Positions 1 to 7,796 of a stretch of 38,070 nucleotides of DNA are shown here, piece after piece (the first letter of the stretch is position 1; each line of letters starts with the position of its first letter). Made by a program: the position numbers and the translations under genes. The stretch is from Anaerolineales bacterium (GTDB lineage: Bacteria; Chloroflexota; Anaerolineae; Anaerolineales; E44-bin32): NCBI GenBank assembly GCA_016927115.1, contig JAFGNH010000159.1, positions 1 through 38,070 on the forward strand. Reading direction: 5' to 3'. The notes beneath the pieces are model-generated. The model was not told the origin of the DNA. It was given only the letters and a program-made list of their open reading frames with translations, and searched no databases.

Positions 1-144
1 AATGCCAACGAGTTCATCTCGCATTGCGGGGGAGAATTCCATGTCGTCCAGAATGGTCTGTATTTTTCCCTCCCCGAATAAATGAACAACGCCAGGGTCA
101 ATTATGGATCTGGCAACAAGTTGATTTAAAGACTGCATTGACAT
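1..144 (-). CDS. Probable NHLP-clan RiPP precursor (Os1348/Franean1_4349-like), N-terminal part, cut by window edge
   Basis: Forty-eight codons are open from an ATG at 144 to the window edge. A Shine-Dalgarno GGAGGGA (155-149) stands 4 bases upstream. The product begins MSMQSLNQLVARSIIDPGVV and continues through an FGEGKIQ stretch to a DMEFSPAMRDELVGI segment. The layout (short N-terminal helix with LNxLVARSxxDP, then a helix ending in an FSPxxRxxL turn) resembles the leader region of the Franean1_4349 and Os1348 families, which are assigned to the nitrile-hydratase-leader-peptide clan of RiPP precursors. The core peptide would lie beyond the edge. It is downstream of a 15-codon ORF and a hairpin on the same strand, and of a SARP-type regulator. 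The family call is from memory of sequence pattern only; it could be another small helical protein. Confidence 0.55.
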   Translation of the reverse strand, partial: MSMQSLNQLVARSIIDPGVVHLFGEGKIQTILDDMEFSPAMRDELVGI

Positions 145-177
145 TGCTTCCCTCCAATTTTTATAGAAACATGATAA

Positions 178-203
178 AGGCAGCGCTTAATTCACCGCTG
201 CCT
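178..203 (-). terminator. Hairpin between the micro-ORF and the precursor gene
   Basis: Perfect 8-bp inverted repeat AGGCAGCG/CGCTGCCT with a 10-base loop. On the minus strand the right arm runs into TTTATC, so it could act as a weak intrinsic terminator or attenuator between the 15-codon ORF and the precursor start at 144. It could also protect a processed transcript end. Confidence 0.55.
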
Positions 204-240
204 GTTATCTTCAGGTAATAAATGGAACTTACCGGATGGA

Positions 241-288
241 CTATCCGCCGGACAGACCACCATCTAATGGGCAACGTGTTACTATCAT
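241..288 (-). CDS. 15-residue micro-ORF with strong ribosome binding site
   Basis: Reads MIVTRCPLDGGLSGG and a TAG stop. The ATG at 288 is preceded by AAGGAGG (300-294) with 5 bases between, the best Shine-Dalgarno in this part of the window, so translation is likely. It has one Cys, a Pro, two Gly-Gly pairs, and no signal peptide or membrane segment. It lies just downstream of a phased-repeat promoter and upstream of a hairpin and the NHLP-like precursor. I do not recognise the peptide. It could be a leader peptide for attenuation, a very small RiPP substrate, or an intracellular signal for the nearby TPR regulator. No function is assigned. Confidence 0.6.
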   Translation of the reverse strand: MIVTRCPLDGGLSGG

Positions 289-323
289 GGCAACCTCCTT
301 GTTTGTTTGTTCCACTCACTATT

Positions 324-388
324 ACTTTACTAAATTAATCTCAACGGAATCTGAACGTTTTTAAACAGAATCCCAACAGGAATTGAAC
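324..388 (-). promoter_or_regulatory. SARP-type operator: five GTT-headed repeats at 10-11 bp phasing plus a -10 element
   Basis: Read on the minus strand, five units start at 388, 377, 366, 356 and 345: GTTCAATTCCT, GTTGGGATTCT, GTTTAAAAAC, GTTCAGATTCC, GTTGAGATTAA. Spacing is 11, 11, 10 and 11 bases, one helical turn each. A possible -10 TAAAGT (329-324) lies 9 bases beyond a heptamer counted from the last GTT. SARP (BTAD) regulators are known to bind direct heptamer repeats at 11-bp spacing that end about 8 bases before the -10. A SARP gene is directly upstream at 655-3810. No normal -35 is needed for such a promoter and none is seen. Confidence 0.65.
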
Positions 389-654
389 TTGCAGGCATTT
401 TTATGCAATTATGTATAGTATTTGGGTGTTTTGACTGAAAAGCAACAGTCTGGAAGGAAAATTATTTCACAAAAATTTCGGGGGGGGATACATCAAGACG
501 TATTTAGAAGCTTATTTATGCTTAACCATCTTCAAGTAGATGGACAGGCCATATACTGTAACTGCTTGAACTGATATGAATTTATCGAATATCCCGGTTA
601 GAAACATGCATAGATGAGGTAATACAACAAGGGCCCATTATTTGAGAAAAAAGG
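389..654. other. Gene-free stretch downstream of the SARP regulator
   Basis: No ORF with a ribosome site is visible on either strand. It contains a run of eight G (480-487) and a T-rich stretch on the minus strand after the regulator stop (TAGC/GCTA mini-stem followed by six T near 640), which may end the regulator transcript but is too weak to call. Confidence 0.4.
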
Positions 655-3600
655 TTAGCCAAGTAAGCTAGTGTATAATCTTCGAACGGAATCCGGAGGA
701 TCAAGTCCCAGGTCATTGGAGAGCAAACGCACATACTGCTGGTAATGGGCCACGATTTCACTTCGTCGTTCAAGCCTTCCCAGCGCTTCCAGATAGCGTG
801 AATTAATATCATCTCTATAAGGATCAATTGCTAAAGCCTGGCGAAAACTCTCAACAGCACGTGCAGCCTGGTCCCTGACCAGTGCCTCTTCACCCTGCTC
901 CATAAGCAGGTCCAGGTATCTGCTCTCGATCAACCGCCGCCGATCCAACACCCACTCCGAATCCGAATCAGGGAAGAACGGCCCGGTATACAACGATACA
1001 GCTTCGGTTAAAGCGAAATTCCTTCTCGGATCTCCTGGCATTAATTGTTCCGCTATGTTCGCAGCACGTTCAAATCGTTTAACATCATATTCATAAGGAT
1101 AATCGGTGTTAATACTGTATATAGAATCTTCAAGGAGAATGGACTCCTTACCCAGCACCCGTCGTAAACTATATACGGCAGTATACAGACTGGCCACCTT
1201 TTTACCCGGGGTGGAATCAGGCCAGAACTCCTCCAGAATAATATCCCTTTCAACCTTTTTCCTGTCGAGTATATAAACCAGGATTTCTTTATCCAGCGGT
1301 TTCAAATCTTCGACTAATTTATCACCCCATTTAAGGCGAACTTCTCCGAGCACCTTGATGAACAGCCTCTCATCAACGATAAGCTGCTGGTCCATACTGA
1401 GAAACTGACCCGCATAGGACTTCATATTGGCTATCCGCTGAAAAATAATCTCATAGAAGGAATGCTCTCGAGAGTACCTCTGACAGAATTTTTGTGCCTT
1501 TAGATCCGGCAGAAGTTCTGCAGCTACTATCTGCTCCGTTCCGTTGCCGCAAGCCCAATTAAAAAGTGCGTTGAATTGTTCAACAGCCTCATGATACTGC
1601 TGATCTTCCAGAAGGGAACGTGCATAAAAATATAGCGCCTGTGTTCGCTCCATTGCATTAATCTGAACTTCTTCCGCAATTACACCGGCCAGCGAGCCTC
1701 TGGCTGTCGATGGAGCTGTATAGACTTCCAGAGCTGCAATCTGAATCCTGATTATTGCAGGTGTATCGCTAAAATTACCCAGGTTTACAGCTCGCTGTAA
1801 CCATTGATGGGGAAGATCTCCATTACCACTGCGCCTGTGAAGCATACTTGTTCCCAAACACCCATAAGAAATCAGATAGGAGTTATCAATTCTGGTAGCT
1901 ATCTTTAAACCTTCGGAATAATGTTCACCCGCCTGGTAGGTAAGCCCCAAATCATTAAAAAGATCTGCCATCCCGAAGAGTATATTTGCTTCACGGGACG
2001 GGCTGGCTCCCCTCCTTGCGAATTTAAGACCTTCCCTGTAATACTGGATGGCTTCCTCATAATCTCCCCGCATATGAGCATAGAATGCCATGTTGTTGCA
2101 CGAAGCTGCTAGAGGAACCAGTGTCCCTTTCTCCATTAGTATTTTGTGAGCTTTCTGGCTTGTTCGCTGTGCTTCAAGCGGTTTCCCCATGGAGAGTTGG
2201 ATAGCCGCAAGATCAGTATAAGTCAGTGCAAGGTCATACTTCTCATCAGAATCCTCAAGAAGTTGAACTGCTTCCAAATCCAGCTTTTCGGCTTTTTCTA
2301 AATCCTTATTCTGTGATAATAATGAGTAAGCCCGAATTCGCATACTTGATGCTCTGCTGTGGATATTTTCGGGGCCTGTACAGATCTTTTCAACATTCTC
2401 TGAGATCGCCCACGCCTGATCATATTTACGTTTTTGCAGCGCAAGCAAAGCTTTCTGGTTTTCTACCTTCGCTCGAAGTTCAGAGGAGGAGTCATCTCCC
2501 AGCATGCGATCTGCCGCAGCCAGATTATCTTCTGCGAGTGCTACTTCCCCCTGGTCAGTGTATGCTTTCGCCAGGTACAGATGCACAAGAGGTGTTGAGA
2601 TTCGTTGTTCCGGGAACCTTCTTTCCCAGTCAATTAAGGTCTGATACCGTCCGAGGTAAAACATCTTCTGTGCATTACTCTCAGCCAGTTTTGCAGCTCT
2701 TGAAAGATTCCCAGCTTCAACATACAAATAGATTGCATGTTCAACCGCTCCGTTCTCTTCAAGAAATTGCGCGGCGCTGGTCCTCAGTTGTTCAAATCGC
2801 TCTGGCGATTCTTCTTTCAACCGGTCATTGAGGAATTCCCTGAACTGTGGATGATACTCATACATTCTAGGGCTGTCTTTTGTGACAGAGATAAACATAT
2901 TTCTATTCATCAGTAAGTTCAGATGCTGCTTGCTGTCCGTCCGATGTAATACAAAATCGCAGCTATCCGATGTCATAACTGGCAGTACAGAGGATTCAAC
3001 CAGGAACTCCCTCAGATCTTCGGATTGCTGACTTAAAACTACTGATACAAGATATTCATAGACAAGCGGAATGGGAGAATCGATAACCGCTTCCAAGCCT
3101 GCCAAACCAAGCTTATTTGATAGAAGCACTCCGGTAATCCAGCCCCGGGTGTGGTTATATAGTCTTTCAATCTGCCGTTCTGAGAGATCGATCTTCTTTA
3201 CATGATTCACCAGGCCATCCAGCTCATCAAGATCGAGAGCCAGATCATGCGGGCCAAAACCAGTTAAATGACCTTCAGCCATCAATTTAGCAAGTGAAAT
3301 GTTCAAGATCTCCCGTCCGGCAGCAAGGACTGTGACCTGCTCCGGTAATTCCTGGATAAAAATATCCAGAAAACGAAGAACATCTCTTGAATGATTGATG
3401 TGTTGTACATCATCCACTGCAATAACAAAAGGTTCTTCAACAGTACTTTCAATAGCTTCATGAAAAGCTCTGGCAAGTGCTTCAGGAGTTGCACCAGCCA
3501 GCCCGGTTAGATCCGGCAGTCCCCGCAGCCTTCGAAATCTACGCGCGAGTGAAGCTGCCAGGATTTCAGCAAGCCGGAACACATCGCGTTCAACACTACT

Positions 3601-3810
3601 TAATCGAACCCAGCAAACTGGAAGTGATGTGTGCGCCGCGAAGTCGGCAAGTATGGTCGTTTTGCCATACCCGGGTGGAGCTCCTATAGCAATCAATTTA
3701 CAGGGGAGATTTTCGTGAATCATATCAACCAACCGGTCACGATGCATTTTTGCCCGGTCGAATTCTATTGGTGTTATGGCATGCCTGATCAATGTATCAG
3801 AAGAACCCAT
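655..3810 (-). CDS. MalT-like ATPase/TPR transcriptional regulator with C-terminal SARP (OmpR-type wHTH + BTAD) module
   Basis: A 1051-residue signal-responsive activator. Residues 43-52 are a Walker A (GAPPGYGKTT) and 127-137 a Walker B with DD at 133-134, placing the N-terminus in the STAND/MalT-type NTPase group. Residues about 420-780 are helical repeats of TPR type. Residues about 816-905 form an OmpR/PhoB-like winged helix (LGEVRLKWGDK to YSLRRVLGK), and 905-1051 a BTAD domain ending in LDPPDSVRRLYTSLLG, the SARP arrangement. The frame stays open upstream to 4068, but I chose the ATG at 3810 because the predicted domain starts just after it and the upstream 86 codons look unlike protein; no good Shine-Dalgarno marks it. 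The gene lies directly before, and in line with, the phased repeats and peptide genes at 1-388, which it probably controls. A local peptide could be its ligand, but nothing here proves it. Confidence 0.85.
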   Translation of the reverse strand: MGSSDTLIRHAITPIEFDRAKMHRDRLVDMIHENLPCKLIAIGAPPGYGKTTILADFAAHTSLPVCWVRLSSVERDVFRLAEILAASLARRFRRLRGLPDLTGLAGATPEALARAFHEAIESTVEEPFVIAVDDVQHINHSRDVLRFLDIFIQELPEQVTVLAAGREILNISLAKLMAEGHLTGFGPHDLALDLDELDGLVNHVKKIDLSERQIERLYNHTRGWITGVLLSNKLGLAGLEAVIDSPIPLVYEYLVSVVLSQQSEDLREFLVESSVLPVMTSDSCDFVLHRTDSKQHLNLLMNRNMFISVTKDSPRMYEYHPQFREFLNDRLKEESPERFEQLRTSAAQFLEENGAVEHAIYLYVEAGNLSRAAKLAESNAQKMFYLGRYQTLIDWERRFPEQRISTPLVHLYLAKAYTDQGEVALAEDNLAAADRMLGDDSSSELRAKVENQKALLALQKRKYDQAWAISENVEKICTGPENIHSRASSMRIRAYSLLSQNKDLEKAEKLDLEAVQLLEDSDEKYDLALTYTDLAAIQLSMGKPLEAQRTSQKAHKILMEKGTLVPLAASCNNMAFYAHMRGDYEEAIQYYREGLKFARRGASPSREANILFGMADLFNDLGLTYQAGEHYSEGLKIATRIDNSYLISYGCLGTSMLHRRSGNGDLPHQWLQRAVNLGNFSDTPAIIRIQIAALEVYTAPSTARGSLAGVIAEEVQINAMERTQALYFYARSLLEDQQYHEAVEQFNALFNWACGNGTEQIVAAELLPDLKAQKFCQRYSREHSFYEIIFQRIANMKSYAGQFLSMDQQLIVDERLFIKVLGEVRLKWGDKLVEDLKPLDKEILVYILDRKKVERDIILEEFWPDSTPGKKVASLYTAVYSLRRVLGKESILLEDSIYSINTDYPYEYDVKRFERAANIAEQLMPGDPRRNFALTEAVSLYTGPFFPDSDSEWVLDRRRLIESRYLDLLMEQGEEALVRDQAARAVESFRQALAIDPYRDDINSRYLEALGRLERRSEIVAHYQQYVRLLSNDLGLDPPDSVRRLYTSLLG

Positions 3811-3862
3811 CACAATTACCCATTTACAATGGCCTGAATACCGATTCCTGTATACTGCCCGA

Positions 3863-3899
3863 GTTGGATACTTCTGTTTATCTATCCAACAATTTTTTT
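3863..3899 (+). terminator. Intrinsic terminator-like hairpin in the upstream region of the regulator, plus orientation
   Basis: Perfect 8-bp stem GTTGGATA (3863-3870) and TATCCAAC (3883-3890) with a 12-base loop, followed by AA and seven T on the plus strand. No plus-strand gene lies before it, so it would stop antisense transcripts coming out of the regulator gene or protect the esterase region from read-through. Confidence 0.45.
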
Positions 3900-3969
3900 C
3901 AGTCCTCCACGAATGTATCCAATACCGCAGAGTTACACAGACGATTGTAACATTCAACCGCGATGTCCG

Positions 3970-3981
3970 TCCGGGCCCGGA
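3970..3981. repeat. 12-bp perfect palindrome TCCGGGCCCGGA
   Basis: Self-complementary 12-mer in the 441-base region between the divergent regulator and esterase genes. It is GC-rich inside an AT-rich stretch. It might be an operator for a dimeric repressor; no second copy was seen in the window. Confidence 0.35.
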
Positions 3982-4251
3982 TTCGATCCGCAGGAACAAT
4001 TCTGTAAAGTGCTGGTTGTGAAACAAACAGAACAGCCCCTGCTCCCCCCTTCCCTGAATACTATACATGAAAACGTAATTAATTGTTTATGAAATCTTCC
4101 CTAAGTAACATCAAAATGCTGAAAATAACTTATAAATAGAGCTATAAACATCCGTGTCGTTTTATCTATTCCCATACATATTTACTTTAACTGTATACTA
4201 ATTGGCAACAGATGCCCGCACTTGAGGTATCAGATTCTAACAGGAGGCAAC

Positions 4252-5247
4252 ATGGCGCAATCCCGAATGGAAGTTCCATTCTTTAACAGTGCTGCCCTGA
4301 AAGGAAACTACCTGCAGGACCCAGTATCCCGAAACCTGCATATCTATCTTCCTGAAGCCTACTTCCAATACAAAAACAAGCGCTTTCCAGTGGTTTATTA
4401 CCTCACGGGTTACGCATCCCGTGGAGCAAGCATGATGAATCAGATCCCATGGGGCGAAACAATTCAACAGCAGATGGATCGCCTTATCGCCTCAGGCGCT
4501 TGCCAGCCATTGATTTTGGTTCTGCCAGATTGTTTTACCCGTTTGGGAGGATCACAATATATCAATTCCACCTGCACAGGTAACTACGAAGATTACATTC
4601 TTGAAATTGTCAGGCATATTGATACAAATTACAGAACTGAAGCTGATCGAGTGTGTAGAGCAGTTGCGGGAAAATCATCCGGTGGATTTGGAGCTCTTTA
4701 CCTGGCTATGCACTACCCAGATATTTTTGGAATTGTTCTCGATCACAGCGGCGATAAATTTTTTGAAGCTGCATATTACCCTGATCTTCTCCGTCTTCCA
4801 GACCTTCTTTCCGGACATGATTTGCAAACAGTAATTCATGATCCCTATAACTATGAGCCGAAAAATGGCGATTTTTTCCAACTGATGAATTTATCCGCCA
4901 TGGCAGCCTGCTACTCGCCGAATCCTTCAGCGCCCTTTGGTTTTGATTGGCCAGTTGATCCCTACACAGCCGAATTGAGGGAAGAGGTATGGCTCCGCTG
5001 GCTGGCATATGACCCTGTACGTCTTGTTGATTCATTCCAGGAGAACTTAAAAGCACTCAAGCTTCTGTATTTTGATTGTGGTAATAATGATGAATATTTC
5101 CTGCACCTGGGATCCCGCCTTCTTCACCGCCGCCTCGAATCCCTTGGCATACTACACCACTATGAGGAATTCGTCGGTGGACACCGGCACACCCGATTCC
5201 GCCTTGATACACACTTGGAAATACTCAGTAAAACCTTCTTCGGTTAA
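4252..5247 (+). CDS. Putative alpha/beta-hydrolase esterase (esterase D / S-formylglutathione hydrolase-like family)
   Basis: A 331-residue soluble hydrolase with no signal peptide. The order of motifs fits the esterase D (PF00756) family: strand-loop RFPVVYYLTGYAS (44-56), nucleophile elbow GKSSGG with Ser142 as the likely nucleophile, acid Asp280 in CGNNDEY, and His311 in GGHRHTR. The start is the ATG at 4252 with AGGAGG at 4242-4247; an in-frame TTG at 4222 lacks a ribosome site. The family includes carbohydrate esterases, feruloyl esterases and formylglutathione hydrolases, so the substrate cannot be named. It stands alone: the SARP regulator diverges from it and DUF1385 follows 145 bases later with its own promoter. 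Confidence 0.8.
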   Translation: MAQSRMEVPFFNSAALKGNYLQDPVSRNLHIYLPEAYFQYKNKRFPVVYYLTGYASRGASMMNQIPWGETIQQQMDRLIASGACQPLILVLPDCFTRLGGSQYINSTCTGNYEDYILEIVRHIDTNYRTEADRVCRAVAGKSSGGFGALYLAMHYPDIFGIVLDHSGDKFFEAAYYPDLLRLPDLLSGHDLQTVIHDPYNYEPKNGDFFQLMNLSAMAACYSPNPSAPFGFDWPVDPYTAELREEVWLRWLAYDPVRLVDSFQENLKALKLLYFDCGNNDEYFLHLGSRLLHRRLESLGILHHYEEFVGGHRHTRFRLDTHLEILSKTFFG

Positions 5248-5319
5248 ATTTTTTCGTTGAAATATTCTGCCTTGGAATCATATAGTTGATTATGTTCTGC
5301 ATTCGCCATTACAAAGAGG

Positions 5320-5325
5320 TATAAT
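5320..5325 (+). promoter_or_regulatory. -10 element TATAAT upstream of the DUF1385 gene
   Basis: Perfect TATAAT about 66 bases before the ATG at 5392. No convincing -35 and no TG extension (AGG precedes it), so it is weaker than the other TATAAT promoters of this window. Confidence 0.45.
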
Positions 5326-5391
5326 TCCCAGGACATCCGTTTTTCTATACGACTCGGAAGCAAGTAAATATCAATTCATCTGAGCTTCACT

Positions 5392-6339
5392 ATGGAGACA
5401 ATTATCTTGAAAAAAGAATTACCAAGCTACGGAGGACAGGCAGTAATCGAAGGTGTTATGATGCGTGGTTCCAATACATGCGCAATCGCTGTCCGTTCAC
5501 CCGATCAATCTATTGAAATAAAATCAGAGGATCTTGGCAGCCTCTACCGTAGTTCATTTTCAAAAATGCCATTTATCAGGGGATTATTTATTCTCTGGGA
5601 TGCGATGGTGTTGGGCATCCGTGCGCTCACCTTTTCTGCCAATGTGCAGACAGGTGAAGATGAAAAAATCGAAGGCAAGGAGCTTGCCTTTACCCTTCTG
5701 CTCTCCCTTACTCTCGGAGTTGTGATCTTCTTCCTGCTTCCAGCCGGTGCTGCTCAATTGGCTGAAAACTTTCTGGGTATAAATCACATAGTCAGCAACC
5801 TGCTTGAAGGTATCATTCGGCTCGCTCTTCTTTTGGGTTATATGTGGGGTATTGGTAAGATAGATGAAATCGAGCGCGTCCTTGGCTATCACGGCGCTGA
5901 GCATAAGACCATCAATGCCTTTGAAGCTGGTGCTGAACTTGAAGTGGCGGTTGTACGAGATTTCCCCCGTGAACATACCCGCTGCGGTACCGCCTTCCTC
6001 TTCACTGTTGTCATTTTCTCCATCGTTCTCTTCAGCTTGATTGGTGATTTGACACTCATTGAACGATTCGTTTCCCGTATTGTGTTTATCCCCCTACTCG
6101 CCAGTCTTGCCTATGAATATATTCGAATGACTTCACGAATAAAATCGCCGCTTCTGCTTCAACTCTTTTCTGCTCCGAATCTGGCACTTCAGAAACTTAC
6201 TACACGTGAGCCTGATGACGATATGCTGGAAATCAGCATTGCTGCTTTTAAAGCCATGTATGAACATGAAACCCAGGAGCAGAAAATCAAGGAGACAGGG
6301 AGCAACCGATCTATGGAAACCTCGCCTGAACTATCCTGA
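5392..6339 (+). CDS. DUF1385 family membrane protein (YqhQ-like)
   Basis: A 315-residue protein. The N-terminal signature GGQAVIEGVMMRG (about 14-26) and the central GYHGAEHKTINAFE and REHTRCGTAF motifs define the DUF1385/YqhQ family. At least four hydrophobic segments are visible: about 96-118, 134-152, 201-222 and 226-243. The biochemical role is not established. The ATG at 5392 is used; a TTG at 5407, preceded by GGAG, is an alternative start that would shorten it by five residues. A convergent DUF1015 gene follows beyond a shared terminator. The residues after about 290 are polar and look like a flexible tail. Confidence 0.85.
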   Translation: METIILKKELPSYGGQAVIEGVMMRGSNTCAIAVRSPDQSIEIKSEDLGSLYRSSFSKMPFIRGLFILWDAMVLGIRALTFSANVQTGEDEKIEGKELAFTLLLSLTLGVVIFFLLPAGAAQLAENFLGINHIVSNLLEGIIRLALLLGYMWGIGKIDEIERVLGYHGAEHKTINAFEAGAELEVAVVRDFPREHTRCGTAFLFTVVIFSIVLFSLIGDLTLIERFVSRIVFIPLLASLAYEYIRMTSRIKSPLLLQLFSAPNLALQKLTTREPDDDMLEISIAAFKAMYEHETQEQKIKETGSNRSMETSPELS

Positions 6340-6420
6340 CCTGATGTTTATCATACTGAAAATAATTATGCGGCAGAATATGAATTGAAGAGGAAGGTGA
6401 AGGTTCATCCTGTCGAAATA

Positions 6421-6450
6421 GACAAGGGCCCCGTGTCCGGAGCCCTTGTT
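6421..6450. terminator. Shared terminator between convergent DUF1385 and DUF1015 genes
   Basis: Eight-bp stem ACAAGGGC (6422-6429) and GCCCTTGT (6442-6449) with a 12-base loop, followed on plus by a T/C-rich tail and located between two converging genes. The T tract is poor in both directions. Confidence 0.6.
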
Positions 6451-6474
6451 CCATTTCTCTCTCATATCTTTTTA

Positions 6475-7794
6475 CTAAAGCGGATCTATTCCCGCGGACA
6501 TCGAAACAAGGCCGCTGACAATCTTCGGGTAGAAGTCTGTTGACTTTTGCGGCATTTTTTCCCCTGCTCTGGTACAGGCAGACACCTGCTCCATCCTGGT
6601 CGGATTGAGGAGGAAAAGGAATTGACCGTCTCCATTGTCTACTCGGTCATACCCCATTTGCGGATCCCGTAGATAATCAATATTTTCCTTCCGCTCCACA
6701 CTTTCCTTGGATAATCCCATTACCCGTTCAATCAGAATCTCATGAAGAATGCTGACATCAAGCATACGCCATGCATAATCACGATCGGGAACGATTTCCT
6801 CCATCAGGTTCGGACTCTTCAATTGCAAACCGGAATAGCTTCCTGAATAAAGGCCGATGCGTGGATATTCCGGCACGGCTTCTTCAAGGTACTTGAACAA
6901 CTGAACGCTGTTTTCGAAATGCGTTATTTCGAAATAGACAGATGCTTTCTCCAGCAGCTCGTCGCGCGTAAGCAGGTCATAGCCATAGATTAAACGATGT
7001 GTCGGTAGTATAACAAGGCCCGGGTCAGACATACTCACAAGGGTAACCATGCGGAAATTAAAGGCTGCATTTTCAGCTGCATCCGGGTGTTTCTTCCTCA
7101 TTTCATCGCGGTAATTTATCGCCGTCTCATATCGGTGATGTCCATCTGCAATAATCAGGTTCTTCTTTGGTTCCATCTCCTTCATTACCGCTGCCACAAT
7201 CTCAGGATCATCCACCACCCATAGCTTTTGTTCTACATCATTTTCGAAGAGGTCTCGTGCAAGAAGCGGCTTTTTACCGCTGATTACTTTCTCCAGTAGA
7301 GCATTGATGGTGTTCTCCTTATCTTGATAAAGCATGAAAATATGCCCGTAATAGGTACCGGTTGTGTTCGTGAGTTTCAACCGGTCGGCCTTGGGTCCGG
7401 ACAGAGTTCGTTCATGAGGAAGAACAACGCCCTCATCAAAGGTGGAGATTTCGAAGGCGCAGGAAAACCCCTTGCGGGTGTATCGTGTGCCATCCTGCAA
7501 TGTAAATGTCTGGTGGAGCACATATAGCGATGGTTTTTCCTCGCGCAGCAGTACTCCTTCCTTCATCCAGGATTGGAGATAATCACGTGCTCGTGTGTAG
7601 ACATTCGATTCTTCTCCATCATTATCGAAGGCCTTACCCTTGATAATTTTTACAATCGTATGTTCACTCTGAGCGTAATATTGTTCCTGCAGACCATAAC
7701 GCACCCGGTCATAAGGCTGACTGATAACAAGAGAGGGATCTTTAACGAGGTCGATATTGTAGCGCAGGCCACGGAAAGGTCTGATTACAGCCAT
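6475..7794 (-). CDS. DUF1015 family protein
   Basis: 439 residues with the family hallmarks: an N-terminal RPFRGLRYN / QPYDRV segment, VLPHERTLSGPKADRL in the middle and IADGHHRYETA. The ATG at 7794 follows AAGGAG with 8 bases between; the frame also contains a TTG at 7800 with no better ribosome site. The serA stop is only two bases upstream, so the two genes are probably co-translated. DUF1015 genes are often found next to serA and serC-type genes in Thermotogae, Firmicutes and Chloroflexota. The His/Asp-rich IADGHHR motif looks catalytic, but no reaction is known to me. A role in serine or one-carbon metabolism is an inference from position. Confidence 0.85.
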   Translation of the reverse strand: MAVIRPFRGLRYNIDLVKDPSLVISQPYDRVRYGLQEQYYAQSEHTIVKIIKGKAFDNDGEESNVYTRARDYLQSWMKEGVLLREEKPSLYVLHQTFTLQDGTRYTRKGFSCAFEISTFDEGVVLPHERTLSGPKADRLKLTNTTGTYYGHIFMLYQDKENTINALLEKVISGKKPLLARDLFENDVEQKLWVVDDPEIVAAVMKEMEPKKNLIIADGHHRYETAINYRDEMRKKHPDAAENAAFNFRMVTLVSMSDPGLVILPTHRLIYGYDLLTRDELLEKASVYFEITHFENSVQLFKYLEEAVPEYPRIGLYSGSYSGLQLKSPNLMEEIVPDRDYAWRMLDVSILHEILIERVMGLSKESVERKENIDYLRDPQMGYDRVDNGDGQFLFLLNPTRMEQVSACTRAGEKMPQKSTDFYPKIVSGLVSMSAGIDPL

Positions 7795-7796
7795 AA

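Noticed and set aside
480-487. Run of eight G, possible phase-variation tract
   Set aside because: Not inside a gene or a recognisable promoter spacer.
2226-2831. 201-codon open frame on plus
   Set aside because: Lies entirely antisense to the SARP regulator; no ribosome site and low-quality protein composition.
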